Shown: positions 8,029 through 17,395, numbered from the stretch's first letter. The stretch is DNA of 64,000 nt from Actinomycetota bacterium (GCA_019347575.1 JAHWKY010000016.1:1-64000), one strand, 5' to 3'. Translations and numbers: made by a program. The notes: generated from the sequence alone by a model not told the origin.

Positions 8029-9579
8029 GTGCTGCTCCATCGCATCGTGACCACCTCCGCGGCCGTCCGCGCCACCCGCAGCCGCAACGAGAAGGTCACC
8101 ACCCTCGCGGCACTCCTGACTGACGTGGACCGCGACGAGGTCACCAGCATCGTGTCGTGGTTGTCAGGAGAGACCCGCCAGCCCCGACTCGACGTCGGCT
8201 GGTCGGCACTCGGCAGCATCTCCGTGACACCGGCAGAGCAACCCTCGCTGACCGTCACCGAGGTCGAGTCCGCCTTCGACGCGCTGGCAGCGGCAGGAGG
8301 TGCTGGCTCGCGACGGGCACGTCTCGACACCCTGGAGGAACTCCTCAGCCGAGCGACCGAGGAAGAGCAGAGCTTCCTTCGAGGCCTCGTACTCGGCGAA
8401 CTCCGCCAGGGCGCGCTCGCCGGCGTGGTCACCAAGGCGGTCGCGGCAGCGGCAGGGGTCGACGAGCAGGACGTCCGACGGGCGTCGATGCTCGGCGGCA
8501 ACCTCGGCATCGTGGCGCGCGACGCACTCACCGAGGGCCCCGCCACGCTCGCGACCTACCGCCTCGAGCTGTTCCGCCCGGTCCAGCCGATGCTCGCGGC
8601 GACCTCACCGTCGGTCACCGACGCGCTCGACGAGCTGGGCGAGGCGGTGGTCGAGCGCAAACTCGACGGGGCGCGGGTGCAGATCCACCGGCGCGGGGAC
8701 CAGGTCCGGGTGTTCACGCGCAACCTTCGGGAGATCACGGGTGAAGTGCCCGACGTCGTGTCGCAGGCCTTGACGGTCAACGCCGATCCCTACGTGGCCG
8801 ACGGCGAGGCCATCGCGCTGCGCCCCGATGGCCGCCCCCACTCGTTCCAGACGACCATGGCGCGTGTCAGTACGACGGACGACAACGTCGAGGACAGCAA
8901 CCGCCTGCCGCTGTCGTTGTTCCTGTTCGATCTGCTCCACGCCGATGACGAGGACGTCCTCGACCTGCCCCTGCGGGAGCGGCTCGCCCGACTCGACGAG
9001 ATCGCGCCCCTGTCCATCCGCGCCGACCGCATCGTCACGGCGGACCCCGAGATCGGCGAGTCGTTCCTCGACCAGACCCTCGAGAGCGGTCACGAGGGGG
9101 TGATGGTCAAGAACCCCGACGCTCCCTACGAGGCGGGGCGCCGCGGCAAGGCGTGGCGCAAGGTCAAGCTGGCCCACACCCTCGACCTCGTCGTCCTGGC
9201 GGTCGAGTGGGGCTCGGGGCGACGTCGGGGCATGCTCAGCAACCTCCACCTCGGGGCCCGCGACCCGGAGACGGAGGGCTTCGTGATGCTCGGCAAGACG
9301 TTCAAGGGACTCACCGACGACATGCTCGCCTGGCAGACCGAGCGTTTCCTCGAGCTCGAGACCGGACGCAGCGGACACGTCGTGCACGTCCGTCCCGAGC
9401 AGGTGGTCGAGATCGCCTTCGACGGTGTGCTGCGTTCGACGCGGTACCCCGGCGGGCTGGCGCTTCGGTTCGCGCGGGTCAAGGGCTACCGCCCCGACAA
9501 GGATCCCCACGAGGCCGACACCATCGACACGGTCCGGGCGATCCACCGCGGTGATCTCGCCCCGCGCCGCCACGCGTAA
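8029..9579 (+). CDS. lig: ATP-dependent DNA ligase (LigB-type)
   Basis: The 516-aa product has the family length and begins with the helical N-terminal DNA-binding domain (TSAAVRATRSRNEK). The nucleotidyl-transferase domain has the adenylated lysine at Lys211 in ERKLDGARVQIH, and later motifs include DGEAIAL, EGVMVKNPD and KVKLAHTLDLVVLAVEWGSG. The C-terminal OB fold ends in ALRFARVKGYRPDK. It seals nicks using ATP, in addition to the NAD-dependent LigA expected elsewhere. The GTG at 8029 matches the conserved N-terminus of this branch. It is divergent from the aldehyde dehydrogenase. Confidence 0.92.
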   Translation: MLLHRIVTTSAAVRATRSRNEKVTTLAALLTDVDRDEVTSIVSWLSGETRQPRLDVGWSALGSISVTPAEQPSLTVTEVESAFDALAAAGGAGSRRARLDTLEELLSRATEEEQSFLRGLVLGELRQGALAGVVTKAVAAAAGVDEQDVRRASMLGGNLGIVARDALTEGPATLATYRLELFRPVQPMLAATSPSVTDALDELGEAVVERKLDGARVQIHRRGDQVRVFTRNLREITGEVPDVVSQALTVNADPYVADGEAIALRPDGRPHSFQTTMARVSTTDDNVEDSNRLPLSLFLFDLLHADDEDVLDLPLRERLARLDEIAPLSIRADRIVTADPEIGESFLDQTLESGHEGVMVKNPDAPYEAGRRGKAWRKVKLAHTLDLVVLAVEWGSGRRRGMLSNLHLGARDPETEGFVMLGKTFKGLTDDMLAWQTERFLELETGRSGHVVHVRPEQVVEIAFDGVLRSTRYPGGLALRFARVKGYRPDKDPHEADTIDTVRAIHRGDLAPRRHA

Positions 9580-9681
9580 CCCCGACCGGTGAGGGCACGC
9601 ACCTGCTGCACCTGAGGATCTAGGGTTCCGGGGCGCGGAGCCAGCTGGCGCTAGTTTGCCAGGCCCGAGACGGGAGGTCGC

Positions 9682-11862
9682 GTGGGGCGCCGAACGGCTG
9701 CACTGGTCCTCGTTCTGGCCGGTCTCGCTCTGGCCTCGGCTCCCACGACCGCCGCAGCGGCAGCTGCTCCGACCATCCAGCACATCCGTCCGGCCGCAGG
9801 TGAGGTCGTCACCGGCACCACCCGGATCATCGCCGTCCTGAGTTCGCCCGCAGGCGTGAGCCGGGTGACCGTGTTCCAGGTCGACGGGATCGACCAGCCC
9901 TACGAGCTGGACACCGGACGCGGCCTCCTCGACGCTCGACTCGATCTCGACCCCGGCCACCACATCGCGCACATCGAGTTCCGCGACGGCGATGGGCACC
10001 TCGCCAGCCGCCTGTGGCGCTTCGGTGTCAGCGGCCTGCGCACCGACTCGGTGGCAGGGGCCGACCGCCTGTCGACCGCCGTCGAGATCAGCCGCTCCAA
10101 CTTCTCCGAGGACGGATCGGCCCCCGCGGTCGTGCTCGCACGCTCCGACGACTTCCCCGACGCACTCGCGGCGGCCCCGCTCGCCGTGCACGTCGGCGGA
10201 CCGCTCCTGCTGACCCCCAGCGACGGGCTCGCGTCGGCCACGGCTGCCGAGCTGAGTCGGGTGCTGACGGACGATGCGACGGTCCACCTGCTCGGCGGGG
10301 AGCAAGCCCTCAGCGACGAGGTCGTGGACGACGTGGGTGACCTCGGCTTCGACGTGGTGCGTCACTCCGGTCCCGACCGCGCCGGGACAGCAGCCGCCGT
10401 CGCGCGTGTGCTCGCGGAGAGCACGACCGCGGTCGTCGCAGCGGGCGCCGCGTTCGCCGACGCCCTCGCGGTCGCCGCGCCCGCCGCTCGTGAGGGCCTG
10501 CCGATCCTGCTCACGGGCACCGACGAGCTGTCGGCCGCGACCGAGGAGGTGCTGCGCGAGCGCGACTTCGACGAGGTGCTCGTCGTGGGCGGGCCGGAGG
10601 CGGTTAGCGCCGACGTCGTGGAGGCGATCGGGCGGACGGGAGCGCGGGTCCGCCGCCTCGCCGGTGACGATCGCTACGAGACCGCAGCCACCGTCGTCGA
10701 GCACTTCGGTGGGACGAGCGAGCAGTTCGTCCTCGCCAGCGGACAGGGCTTCGCGGACGCACTGGCGGGAGGCCCCTACGCCGCACGTCTGGGATGGACG
10801 CTGCACCTCAGCCGCAGTGACGGACTGCCACCTGCGCAGTCAGCGGCCGTCGCGGCGACCGATCCGGTCCGGGTCCGTCTGCTGGGAGGTCCCGCCGCGC
10901 TACACGAGCGTGTGCGTGGCGACCTCCACCGCGCGATGCTCGGTCACGTGGACGGTCCCCGGGAGGTCGATCTGCAGCCCGTCCACAGCGCGGTGACCAA
11001 CAGCCTGTCGACGATCGAGATCGGGTTCGATCGCGACCTCGAGCTGGCGCACTCGGTGATCCACGCCACCATCGATGGAGCCGAGATCACCGGACGCACG
11101 GTGCAAGGCGACTTCCGGGACCACCTGGTCTTCCAGACCGTGGACCTGCCGTTCACGCCCGAGCCCGGCATCGACCACACCGTCGACGTCTACGCGGCAG
11201 CGTTCGACGGCGAGCACTGGCGCCACATCCAGTACGCGTTCACGTACCGCAAGCTCGATCTCGGGCGGGGGGATACCGGCCCGGTCGTGGTCGCGATCCA
11301 GAACCGCCTCACCGAGCTCGGCTACTGGCTCGGTCGCGCGGACGGGACCTTCGGGTTCGTGACGTCGCAGGCCATCATGGCGTTCCAGAAGTACGAGGGA
11401 CTGCCGCGTACGGGCGAGGCCGACACGGTCACACGTGAGCGCCTCGAAGCCGCGACACGCCCGGTCCCACGAGCCACGAACCGGTCGGGGCGCTGGGTCG
11501 AGATCGACAAGACCCGGCAGGTGATGATGTTCATCGTCAACGGTCACGTGGAGTGGGCGATGAACACCTCCACCGGGACCGAGACCTACTACACCCGCCG
11601 CGACGGTAGCCGCGGTTTCGCCCACACGCCGGAGGGCTGGTTCACCTTCAACCGCCAGATCGACGGGATGCGCGAGGCCGAGCTGGGACGGTTGTGGCGA
11701 CCCAAGTACTTCACGAGCGCCGGCCACGCCATCCACGGCTCGGGGTCGATACCTGCCCACCCGGCATCGCACGGCTGCGCCCGGCTCAGCAACCCCGCCA
11801 TCGACTTCGTGTGGGCTGCCGATCTCGCCCCCCTGGGCACCCCCCTGTTCATCTACCGCTGA
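9682..11862 (+). CDS. Secreted cell-wall protein: three cwb2 repeats, peptidoglycan-binding domain and L,D-transpeptidase
   Basis: The GTG start has a GGGAGG ribosome site. The 726-aa protein has a Sec signal peptide (about residues 1-28), a beta-rich segment, three type-2 cell-wall-binding repeats (about 115-405; GADRLSTAVEIS, GPDRAGTAAAVA and GDDRYETAATVV mark their starts), a linker, and a peptidoglycan-binding domain (about 527-590; GDTGPVVVAIQNRLTELGYW). The C-terminal YkuD domain holds the catalytic HGSGS and SHGCARLS (Cys699). It should sit in the wall and form 3-3 cross-links or attach proteins to peptidoglycan. Joining cwb2 repeats to an LDT in one chain is notable. Confidence 0.9.
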   Translation: MGRRTAALVLVLAGLALASAPTTAAAAAAPTIQHIRPAAGEVVTGTTRIIAVLSSPAGVSRVTVFQVDGIDQPYELDTGRGLLDARLDLDPGHHIAHIEFRDGDGHLASRLWRFGVSGLRTDSVAGADRLSTAVEISRSNFSEDGSAPAVVLARSDDFPDALAAAPLAVHVGGPLLLTPSDGLASATAAELSRVLTDDATVHLLGGEQALSDEVVDDVGDLGFDVVRHSGPDRAGTAAAVARVLAESTTAVVAAGAAFADALAVAAPAAREGLPILLTGTDELSAATEEVLRERDFDEVLVVGGPEAVSADVVEAIGRTGARVRRLAGDDRYETAATVVEHFGGTSEQFVLASGQGFADALAGGPYAARLGWTLHLSRSDGLPPAQSAAVAATDPVRVRLLGGPAALHERVRGDLHRAMLGHVDGPREVDLQPVHSAVTNSLSTIEIGFDRDLELAHSVIHATIDGAEITGRTVQGDFRDHLVFQTVDLPFTPEPGIDHTVDVYAAAFDGEHWRHIQYAFTYRKLDLGRGDTGPVVVAIQNRLTELGYWLGRADGTFGFVTSQAIMAFQKYEGLPRTGEADTVTRERLEAATRPVPRATNRSGRWVEIDKTRQVMMFIVNGHVEWAMNTSTGTETYYTRRDGSRGFAHTPEGWFTFNRQIDGMREAELGRLWRPKYFTSAGHAIHGSGSIPAHPASHGCARLSNPAIDFVWAADLAPLGTPLFIYR

Positions 11863-11869
11863 CTCGAGG

Positions 11870-11889
11870 AACCACCGGATGCGGTGGTT
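11870..11889. terminator. Palindromic hairpin AACCACCG-GATG-CGGTGGTT, third member of a small repeat family
   Basis: This perfect 8-bp stem with a 4-nt loop starts 8 bp after the stop of the wall protein and faces the convergent membrane protein ending at 12026. Two related 20-mers with the same left arm lie at 28220-28239 and 28282-28301, also between convergent genes. It is probably a terminator or extragenic palindrome. The remaining 136 bp to 12026 holds nothing I recognise. Confidence 0.5.
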
Positions 11890-12025
11890 GTTGCGGTCGT
11901 CGCGGGGTTAGGGGTCGGTATCGCCACCCATCCACACGACGATAGTGCCGTGACAGAACCAGCCCCAGGGTCGATGTCGGTGATGCGGTGCGAGATGGCA
12001 CCGGATCACGTACATCGACGAGACG

Positions 12026-12253
12026 CTACCGGTCGCCCCGCCAACTCCGTCGCCCGGTCGTCAGCCACTCCGCCTCCCACAACCAGATGGTCAGCGGCCA
12101 GATGAGTCCGGCACCGATCGCGATCCAGCGCGCAGATCGGCGCGATCGACCCTGTCGGAGGTTCCAGCGGAGGCTCTTGCGGGCGACGACCACGGCGACC
12201 AGCATGTACACGATGAGCGCGAGCGCGATGGCGAGGAGCAGGTACGTCGTCAC
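12026..12253 (-). CDS. Small two-segment membrane protein coupled to the serine hydrolase
   Basis: The 75-aa product starts at a GTG that overlaps the stop of the serine hydrolase gene by 4 bp (GTGA), which argues for translational coupling. It has a hydrophobic N-terminal helix (YLLLAIALALIVYMLVAVVV), a basic loop (KSLRWNLRQGRSRRSARW) and a second hydrophobic segment (IAIGAGLIWPLTIWLW). That predicts two membrane spans, with the basic loop inside. The family is not recognised. The coupling suggests a role with the upstream hydrolase. Confidence 0.65.
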   Translation of the reverse strand: MTTYLLLAIALALIVYMLVAVVVARKSLRWNLRQGRSRRSARWIAIGAGLIWPLTIWLWEAEWLTTGRRSWRGDR

Positions 12254-13644
12254 GACACGACCGCGGCGATGACGCCGGCGACGAGCTCCTCGAGGCCCCA
12301 GGCGATGCCGTCGAAGTCGGCGCTGCGACCGAGGCGAACGATGACCAGCTCCGCGGACGGCACGACCACGAGCTGCTGACCCTCGTTGCCGCTGGCCCAG
12401 TAGGCATCGGGCGGGACCGACGGCATCCGGCGGGTCCCGTCGGGTCCGCTGTTGAGCCACCAGTGCGCCCCGTACGGCGTCTCCCCCGTGTCGAGCCGTG
12501 CGGGGGACGTCGAGTAGGCGACCCAGCCGTTGGGCAGGAGCCGCTCACCGTTCCAGAAGCCGTCCTGCAGGAACCACTGGCCGAACCGGGCCCAGTCCTT
12601 CGCCGAGGCGTACAGGTTGGACGAGCACACCGGGTCAGCGGCCGCGTCCGGCTCGAGCACCGCCGTGTGCATGCCGAGCGGGGCGAAGATCAGCTCGCGG
12701 ACGAGATCGGCGTCGGCGTCCGCCTCACGGTGCAAGACGTCGCAGAGGATGTTGGTGTTACCGCTCGAGTAGTGCCACCGTGACCCAGGCGGAGCCTCCA
12801 GCGGCTTGGACGCCGCGTACTCGCCGGTGTCGCCGGCACGGAACAGCATCCGCGTCGCGTCGGTCCCGGGGTCGTAGACCTCCTCGAACTGCAGGCCGGT
12901 GGCCATGTGGAGCAGGTGCTCGACCGAGATGTTGCGGCGATCATCGGTCGTCCACACGGGTAGAAGATCGGTCTGGTCGATCTCGATGACGCCCTCGCGG
13001 ACGAGGCGTCCGGTCAGCGCGTTGGCGACGCTCTTGGTCATGGACCAGCCGATGAACGGTGTGTCGGGCTCGATCCCCTCCGCGTAGCGCTCGGCGACGA
13101 GCCGACCGTCGTGGAGGACGACCACCGCGCGGGTGTCCTTGATCCGACCTTCGTCGTCATCCTCGTCGAACGCCACGTCGATCGCCGCGTCGAGCTCCGC
13201 CGGTACGGACGCCGGTCCTGCGTCCCCGAAGGGCCACGGAACACCGGACCGTGCCAGGTCGACCGACGTCGGTGGTGGCAGGTCGGGTCGCTCCTCCGCC
13301 AGGGTGCAGCCGTAGCCCGGCGTGAACCACGCCGTCGATCCCCACACACCGAGCAGATCGGCGTCGACGCGACCGGACGCCTCGTCGATCGAGGTGCGCA
13401 GGAACGGCACCAGCGGGTTGCCGGGGAAGTCGTGCTCGACCGCATCGGGCGGGCGCTCCGACACGAACACACCAGAGCACAGCATCTTCGCGGCGTACCC
13501 GGTCACGACCGGGGCGATCGGTCGCAGGTACCACCAGCCCCCGGCGATGAGCACGGTCAGGACGAGCACGGAGATCGCCACGACCCGTCTACTAGCGTTC
13601 CTCCGACGCGGGAGGGTCGACGTGGTCGGGTTCGGCGGCACCAT
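12250..13644 (-). CDS. Membrane-anchored serine hydrolase of the class C beta-lactamase/esterase fold
   Basis: The 464-aa protein has an N-terminal membrane anchor (about residues 20-40) and the active-site SxxK at Ser201-Lys204 in GWSMTKSVANAL, with YSSGN as the Tyr-containing second motif. It belongs to the penicillin-binding-protein-like esterase/beta-lactamase superfamily. Outward-facing members hydrolyse esters, amides or peptides; this one's substrate is unknown. The start is uncertain: the ATG at 13644 overlaps the divergent sulfatase start, whereas the GTG at 13581 would give a 443-aa protein beginning just before the anchor. Either choice leaves very little room for separate promoters. 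Confidence 0.82.
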   Translation of the reverse strand: MVPPNPTTSTLPRRRNASRRVVAISVLVLTVLIAGGWWYLRPIAPVVTGYAAKMLCSGVFVSERPPDAVEHDFPGNPLVPFLRTSIDEASGRVDADLLGVWGSTAWFTPGYGCTLAEERPDLPPPTSVDLARSGVPWPFGDAGPASVPAELDAAIDVAFDEDDDEGRIKDTRAVVVLHDGRLVAERYAEGIEPDTPFIGWSMTKSVANALTGRLVREGVIEIDQTDLLPVWTTDDRRNISVEHLLHMATGLQFEEVYDPGTDATRMLFRAGDTGEYAASKPLEAPPGSRWHYSSGNTNILCDVLHREADADADLVRELIFAPLGMHTAVLEPDAAADPVCSSNLYASAKDWARFGQWFLQDGFWNGERLLPNGWVAYSTSPARLDTGETPYGAHWWLNSGPDGTRRMPSVPPDAYWASGNEGQQLVVVPSAELVIVRLGRSADFDGIAWGLEELVAGVIAAVVS

Positions 13645-15889
13645 CGGACGGTACTACCACGAGTCCGAGGCGTGGTGGCCAGCGCGACCGTCACCGCCAC
13701 AGGACGCCCCGAACGTGGTCGTCGTGCTGCTCGACGACGTCGGATTCAGTCAGCTCGGGTGCTTCGGCTCCGACATCGACACCCCGGTGATGGACGGGTT
13801 GGCCGCGAACGGCCTGCGCTACACCAACTTCCACACCACCGCGCTGTGTTCCCCGACCCGAGCAGCGCTGCTCACCGGCCGCAACCACCACCGCAACGGC
13901 ATGGGTCGGATCATCGAACTCGCAACGGGCTTCCCGGGCTACACCGCGATGATCCCGCGTGAGAACGGGATGCTGCCCGAGACGCTGGTCCCCCACGGCT
14001 ACGCCGCGTACGCCGTCGGCAAGTGGCACCTCACACCCGACGACGAGACCCACCTCGGGGCGACGCGACGGCGCTGGCCGCTGGGACGGGGCTTCGAGCG
14101 CTTCTACGGCTTCTTCAGCGGCGAGACCCACCAGTTCGCTCCCGCGCTCGTGCACGACAACCACTTCGTGGAACCGCCGGCGTCGATCGAGGACGGCTAC
14201 CACCTGACGGGCGACCTCGTCGACCGCAGCATCGAGTTCCTGTCCGACCTCCGACAGGTCGACCCTGCGAAGCGCTTCTTCCTCTACCTCACGACCGGCG
14301 CGTGCCACTCGCCCCACCAAGCACCACGCGAGTGGATCGAGCGCTACCGCGGGGAGTTCGACGCGGGCTGGGACGCGTGGCGCGACGCGGCGTTGGGCCG
14401 TCAGATCGCATCCGGTGTCCTGCCCGAGGGCACGCGCCTGTCCCCTCGCCCCGACCACGTCCCCGCCTGGGCCGACCTGTCCGACGACGAGCGCCTGGTG
14501 TACGCGCGCTACATGGAGGCGTTCGCGGGGATGCTGAGCCACACCGACCACGAGCTCGGACGGCTGATCGCGCACCTCGAACGGGCCGGCGAGCTCGACG
14601 ACACGCTGATGCTGGTGCTCAGCGACAACGGCGCCTCGTCCGAGGGTGGTCCCGAGGGGAGCCTGAACGACGTGATGCAGTGGAACGCGCTGCCACGGAC
14701 CGCGGCCGACGCACTCGAACGGATCGACGACATCGGCGGCCCGCGCGCGCACAACAACTACCCGTGGGGCTGGACCGTCGCCGGCAACACCCCGTTCCGA
14801 CGCTGGAAGCGCGAGACGCACGAGGGCGGGGTCGCCGATCCGCTGATCGTGCACTGGCCCGCTGGCATCGGGGCGCGGGGCCAGCTGCGGCGCCAGTACG
14901 TCCACGCCATCGACCTCGCTCCCACCATCCTCGACGCCGTGGGCATCGAGCCGCCCGAAGCGATCGACGGCGTGGCACAGTCGTCGCTGGACGGCGTCAG
15001 CTTCCGTTCGACGTTCGACGACGCGGACGCGGCCGAGGTGAGGACGACCCAGTACTACGAGATGTTCGGGTGCCGCGCGATCTACCACGAGGGCTGGAAG
15101 GCGGTCACCTACCACGCGTTCATGCAGCCCCCGGGGTCGTTCGACGAGGAGCCGTGGGAGCTGTACGACCTGCGCACCGATCCGACGGAGCTCGACGACC
15201 TGTCCGCCGCCGAGCCGGAGCGGCTGCGCGCGATGGTGCAGCGGTGGTGGGACGAAGCGGAACGCAACCAGGTGCTTCCGCTGGACGACCGACCGCTGTC
15301 GGATCTCGTGCTCGACCGCCCCGACGGGCTGCCGCCCCGCTCGCGCTACGTCTACGCGCCCCACGCCGGGATGGTGCCGGAGGCGGCCGCCGTCAACCTC
15401 AAGAACCGCAGCCACCAGGTCACCGCCGACATCGAGTGGCCCGACGGAGGCGCCGAGGGCGTCCTGATCGCGCAGGGCTCGATCCTCGGGGGCTGGACGT
15501 TGTTCGTCCGCGACGGGGCGCTGACCTACGTTCACAACCTGTCGGGGCACCACGAGGACCGGGTGAGCGCCCCGCTGGGACTCGGCCCCGGCGCTCACAC
15601 CGTTGGCTACCGCTACGAGCAGGCGGGACACGAGAACCGCGGCACGGTGCGGCTCGTCGTGGACGATGCCGTCGTGGCGCACGGCGACATCGACTTCTAC
15701 ACGCCGATCCGCTGGTCGTTGGTGGGACACGGCCTCACCGTGGGCTACGACGGCATCCTCGCGGTGGTCGAGGACTACGCGAGCCCGTTCCGGTTCAACG
15801 GGGTGCTGCACCGCGTGGTCGTCGATGTCGACGGCGAACCGTTCGTCGATCCGGAAGGTGAGGCAGCGGTAGCGGTCGCGACCCAGTGA
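13622..15889 (+). CDS. Sulfatase family protein (arylsulfatase-like)
   Basis: The frame is open from 13322, but the GTG at 13622 with GGGAGGG 6 bp upstream gives a start close to the conserved core. The 755-aa product has the metal-binding LLDDVG near residues 36-41 and the sulfatase consensus CSPTRAALLTG with Cys76 as the residue converted to formylglycine. GKWHLTP and further metal/His motifs (LSDNGASSEGG) follow. The C-terminal 150 aa form a beta-rich extension. It hydrolyses sulfate esters, with no signal peptide visible. A formylglycine-generating enzyme would be needed, and none is in the window. Its TGA overlaps the LCP start (TGATG). Confidence 0.88.
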   Translation: MVGFGGTIGRYYHESEAWWPARPSPPQDAPNVVVVLLDDVGFSQLGCFGSDIDTPVMDGLAANGLRYTNFHTTALCSPTRAALLTGRNHHRNGMGRIIELATGFPGYTAMIPRENGMLPETLVPHGYAAYAVGKWHLTPDDETHLGATRRRWPLGRGFERFYGFFSGETHQFAPALVHDNHFVEPPASIEDGYHLTGDLVDRSIEFLSDLRQVDPAKRFFLYLTTGACHSPHQAPREWIERYRGEFDAGWDAWRDAALGRQIASGVLPEGTRLSPRPDHVPAWADLSDDERLVYARYMEAFAGMLSHTDHELGRLIAHLERAGELDDTLMLVLSDNGASSEGGPEGSLNDVMQWNALPRTAADALERIDDIGGPRAHNNYPWGWTVAGNTPFRRWKRETHEGGVADPLIVHWPAGIGARGQLRRQYVHAIDLAPTILDAVGIEPPEAIDGVAQSSLDGVSFRSTFDDADAAEVRTTQYYEMFGCRAIYHEGWKAVTYHAFMQPPGSFDEEPWELYDLRTDPTELDDLSAAEPERLRAMVQRWWDEAERNQVLPLDDRPLSDLVLDRPDGLPPRSRYVYAPHAGMVPEAAAVNLKNRSHQVTADIEWPDGGAEGVLIAQGSILGGWTLFVRDGALTYVHNLSGHHEDRVSAPLGLGPGAHTVGYRYEQAGHENRGTVRLVVDDAVVAHGDIDFYTPIRWSLVGHGLTVGYDGILAVVEDYASPFRFNGVLHRVVVDVDGEPFVDPEGEAAVAVATQ

Positions 15890-17364
15890 TGGAACTACTC
15901 GAGACCTGGCGGTCACGGAGCCGCGAGCCCCGCTACGTCCATCGACGACGCGCGATCGTGGGGGCGGTGGTCGCACTCACGTTGCTCGGGGCACCCATGC
16001 TGTGGTGGAACGCGGTCGGACCCGAGCGGCTCGAGGGCCTCGACCTCGGGGCGGTGCCATCCCCTCGAGCCGCCGCCGCCACCGAGATCCCGGTCGCGTC
16101 AGAACTCGACCTCGGCGAACACGTGAAGGTGTTCGTGCTCTTCTCGACCGGATCGACGGGCGTTTCCCGCGAGGAGGCCCGCCGTCTGCGCATCAACGAC
16201 CTCGAGGAGCGGGGCGGAGACCTGCTGACCGACACCGTGCTGCTGCTCGTGACCGATCCCGCGACGCGACAGGCCGCACTCGTCTCGGTCCCCCGCGACC
16301 TGTGGCTGTTCGACCGGGGGCACCGCATCAACGAGACCTTCGCGCGGCACGGACTGCAGGCCTTCCTCGACGACATCGCCGCCGTGACGGGTCTTCCGGT
16401 CCACCACGTGGTACGGGTGAACTTCGCGTCGTTCGCTCGACTCGTCGACGGCATCGGAGGAGTCGCGCTGGCGGTCGAGCGGCCCCTGGCCGACCTCTAC
16501 GCCAACCTCTACGTGCCCCGGGCGGGGTGCTGGCGCTTCGACGGGGCAGCGGCGCTGGCGTACGCACGATCACGACACACCCTCACCCGCTCGCGTGATG
16601 CGTGGGTCACCGACCGGTCCGCCTCGGACCTGCACCGCACGGGACGTCAGCGACAGCTGCTCGCCGCGGCCTGGGAGCAGGTACGGGGGCCAGGGATAGT
16701 CGGCGACATCCCCGACCTGATCCGCGCCGCGAACGACCTGACGTTCGACGCGGCTCTCGGGATGGGCGACCTGCTCGACCTGGCGCGGACGTTCTCCGAC
16801 GTCGCGGCTGGGCGGGTCGAGAGCTACGTGCTGCCCACGGCGGGGCGCCGGATGGGACGAGCGGCCGCTCAGGTGCTCGACCAGCAGCTCGCCGCTCCTC
16901 TGTTGGACCGGCTGCGGAGCTGGCCACCCGGGGACGAGCCTGCTTCCGCCGCGACCGAGACCGCCCCGACCGACCCCGCCCCGCCCGACCCTGGCCCGAC
17001 CGAGACCGGCTCGACTGAAACGGCCCCGACCGCGGCCGCCTCCTCCGAGCCCACACCGAGGCGCACGCCGTCGCGGCCGGTGCCCCGACCGTCGGTGTCA
17101 CCACGCACGCTGCCGGAGCCGCCCGCCGGCTGCACCCGCGGGACCGCCAGCGTGCTGCCGGATCCGCTCGGTCCGCTGCTCGACATCGTCCGTGGATCGC
17201 GCCCGGGTCCGGACGAGAGGCCGTCGCCGATGGCAGAGACGACCGAACCGACACCGGAGCCGTCGGGAACACCGACCGAGGCCCCGTCCGAGGGACCGAC
17301 CGAGCGCGACAGCCCGTTGGTGCCGATCGTCCCTCCCACGCTCCCCGCTGGGAGCGAGGGCTAG
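15889..17364 (+). CDS. LytR-CpsA-Psr family protein with Pro/Thr-rich tail
   Basis: I place the start at the ATG overlapping the sulfatase stop; a GTG one codon upstream is also possible. The 491-aa protein has a basic N-terminus, one membrane helix (about 22-42) and an extracellular LCP domain (about 75-300) with SVPRDLWLF, RINETFARHG, VRVNFASFARLVDGIGGV and WRFDGAAALAYARSRHT. LCP proteins transfer lipid-linked glycopolymers to the wall. From about residue 345 onward it is a low-complexity Pro/Thr/Glu/Ser tail with a conserved-looking Cys (PPAGCTRGTASVLPDPLGPL) in the middle. The tail is unusually long. Together with the sulfatase it suggests envelope polysaccharide work. Confidence 0.87.
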   Translation: MELLETWRSRSREPRYVHRRRAIVGAVVALTLLGAPMLWWNAVGPERLEGLDLGAVPSPRAAAATEIPVASELDLGEHVKVFVLFSTGSTGVSREEARRLRINDLEERGGDLLTDTVLLLVTDPATRQAALVSVPRDLWLFDRGHRINETFARHGLQAFLDDIAAVTGLPVHHVVRVNFASFARLVDGIGGVALAVERPLADLYANLYVPRAGCWRFDGAAALAYARSRHTLTRSRDAWVTDRSASDLHRTGRQRQLLAAAWEQVRGPGIVGDIPDLIRAANDLTFDAALGMGDLLDLARTFSDVAAGRVESYVLPTAGRRMGRAAAQVLDQQLAAPLLDRLRSWPPGDEPASAATETAPTDPAPPDPGPTETGSTETAPTAAASSEPTPRRTPSRPVPRPSVSPRTLPEPPAGCTRGTASVLPDPLGPLLDIVRGSRPGPDERPSPMAETTEPTPEPSGTPTEAPSEGPTERDSPLVPIVPPTLPAGSEG

Positions 17365-17395
17365 CCTCGTCCAGTCCGACCGGAGCCTGGGGACG

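Noticed and set aside
6143-8050. A 635-codon open frame on the plus strand opposite the aldehyde dehydrogenase
   Set aside because: It is antisense to a gene with full family motifs, rich in Arg/Val/Gly/His with no recognisable domain. Such frames are expected in very GC-rich DNA.
8605-10806. A 733-codon minus-strand frame across the DNA ligase and wall protein genes
   Set aside because: It crosses a gene boundary antisense to two well-supported genes and has no domain pattern.
13691-15976. A 761-codon minus-strand frame opposite the sulfatase
   Set aside because: It is a shadow of the sulfatase codons; the plus-strand protein has the CSPTR active site.
17192-17395. An N-terminal extension of the YceH-like protein
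   Set aside because: It overlaps the LCP tail in another frame and encodes Arg-rich low-complexity sequence. The family N-terminus starts at the GTG at 17396.
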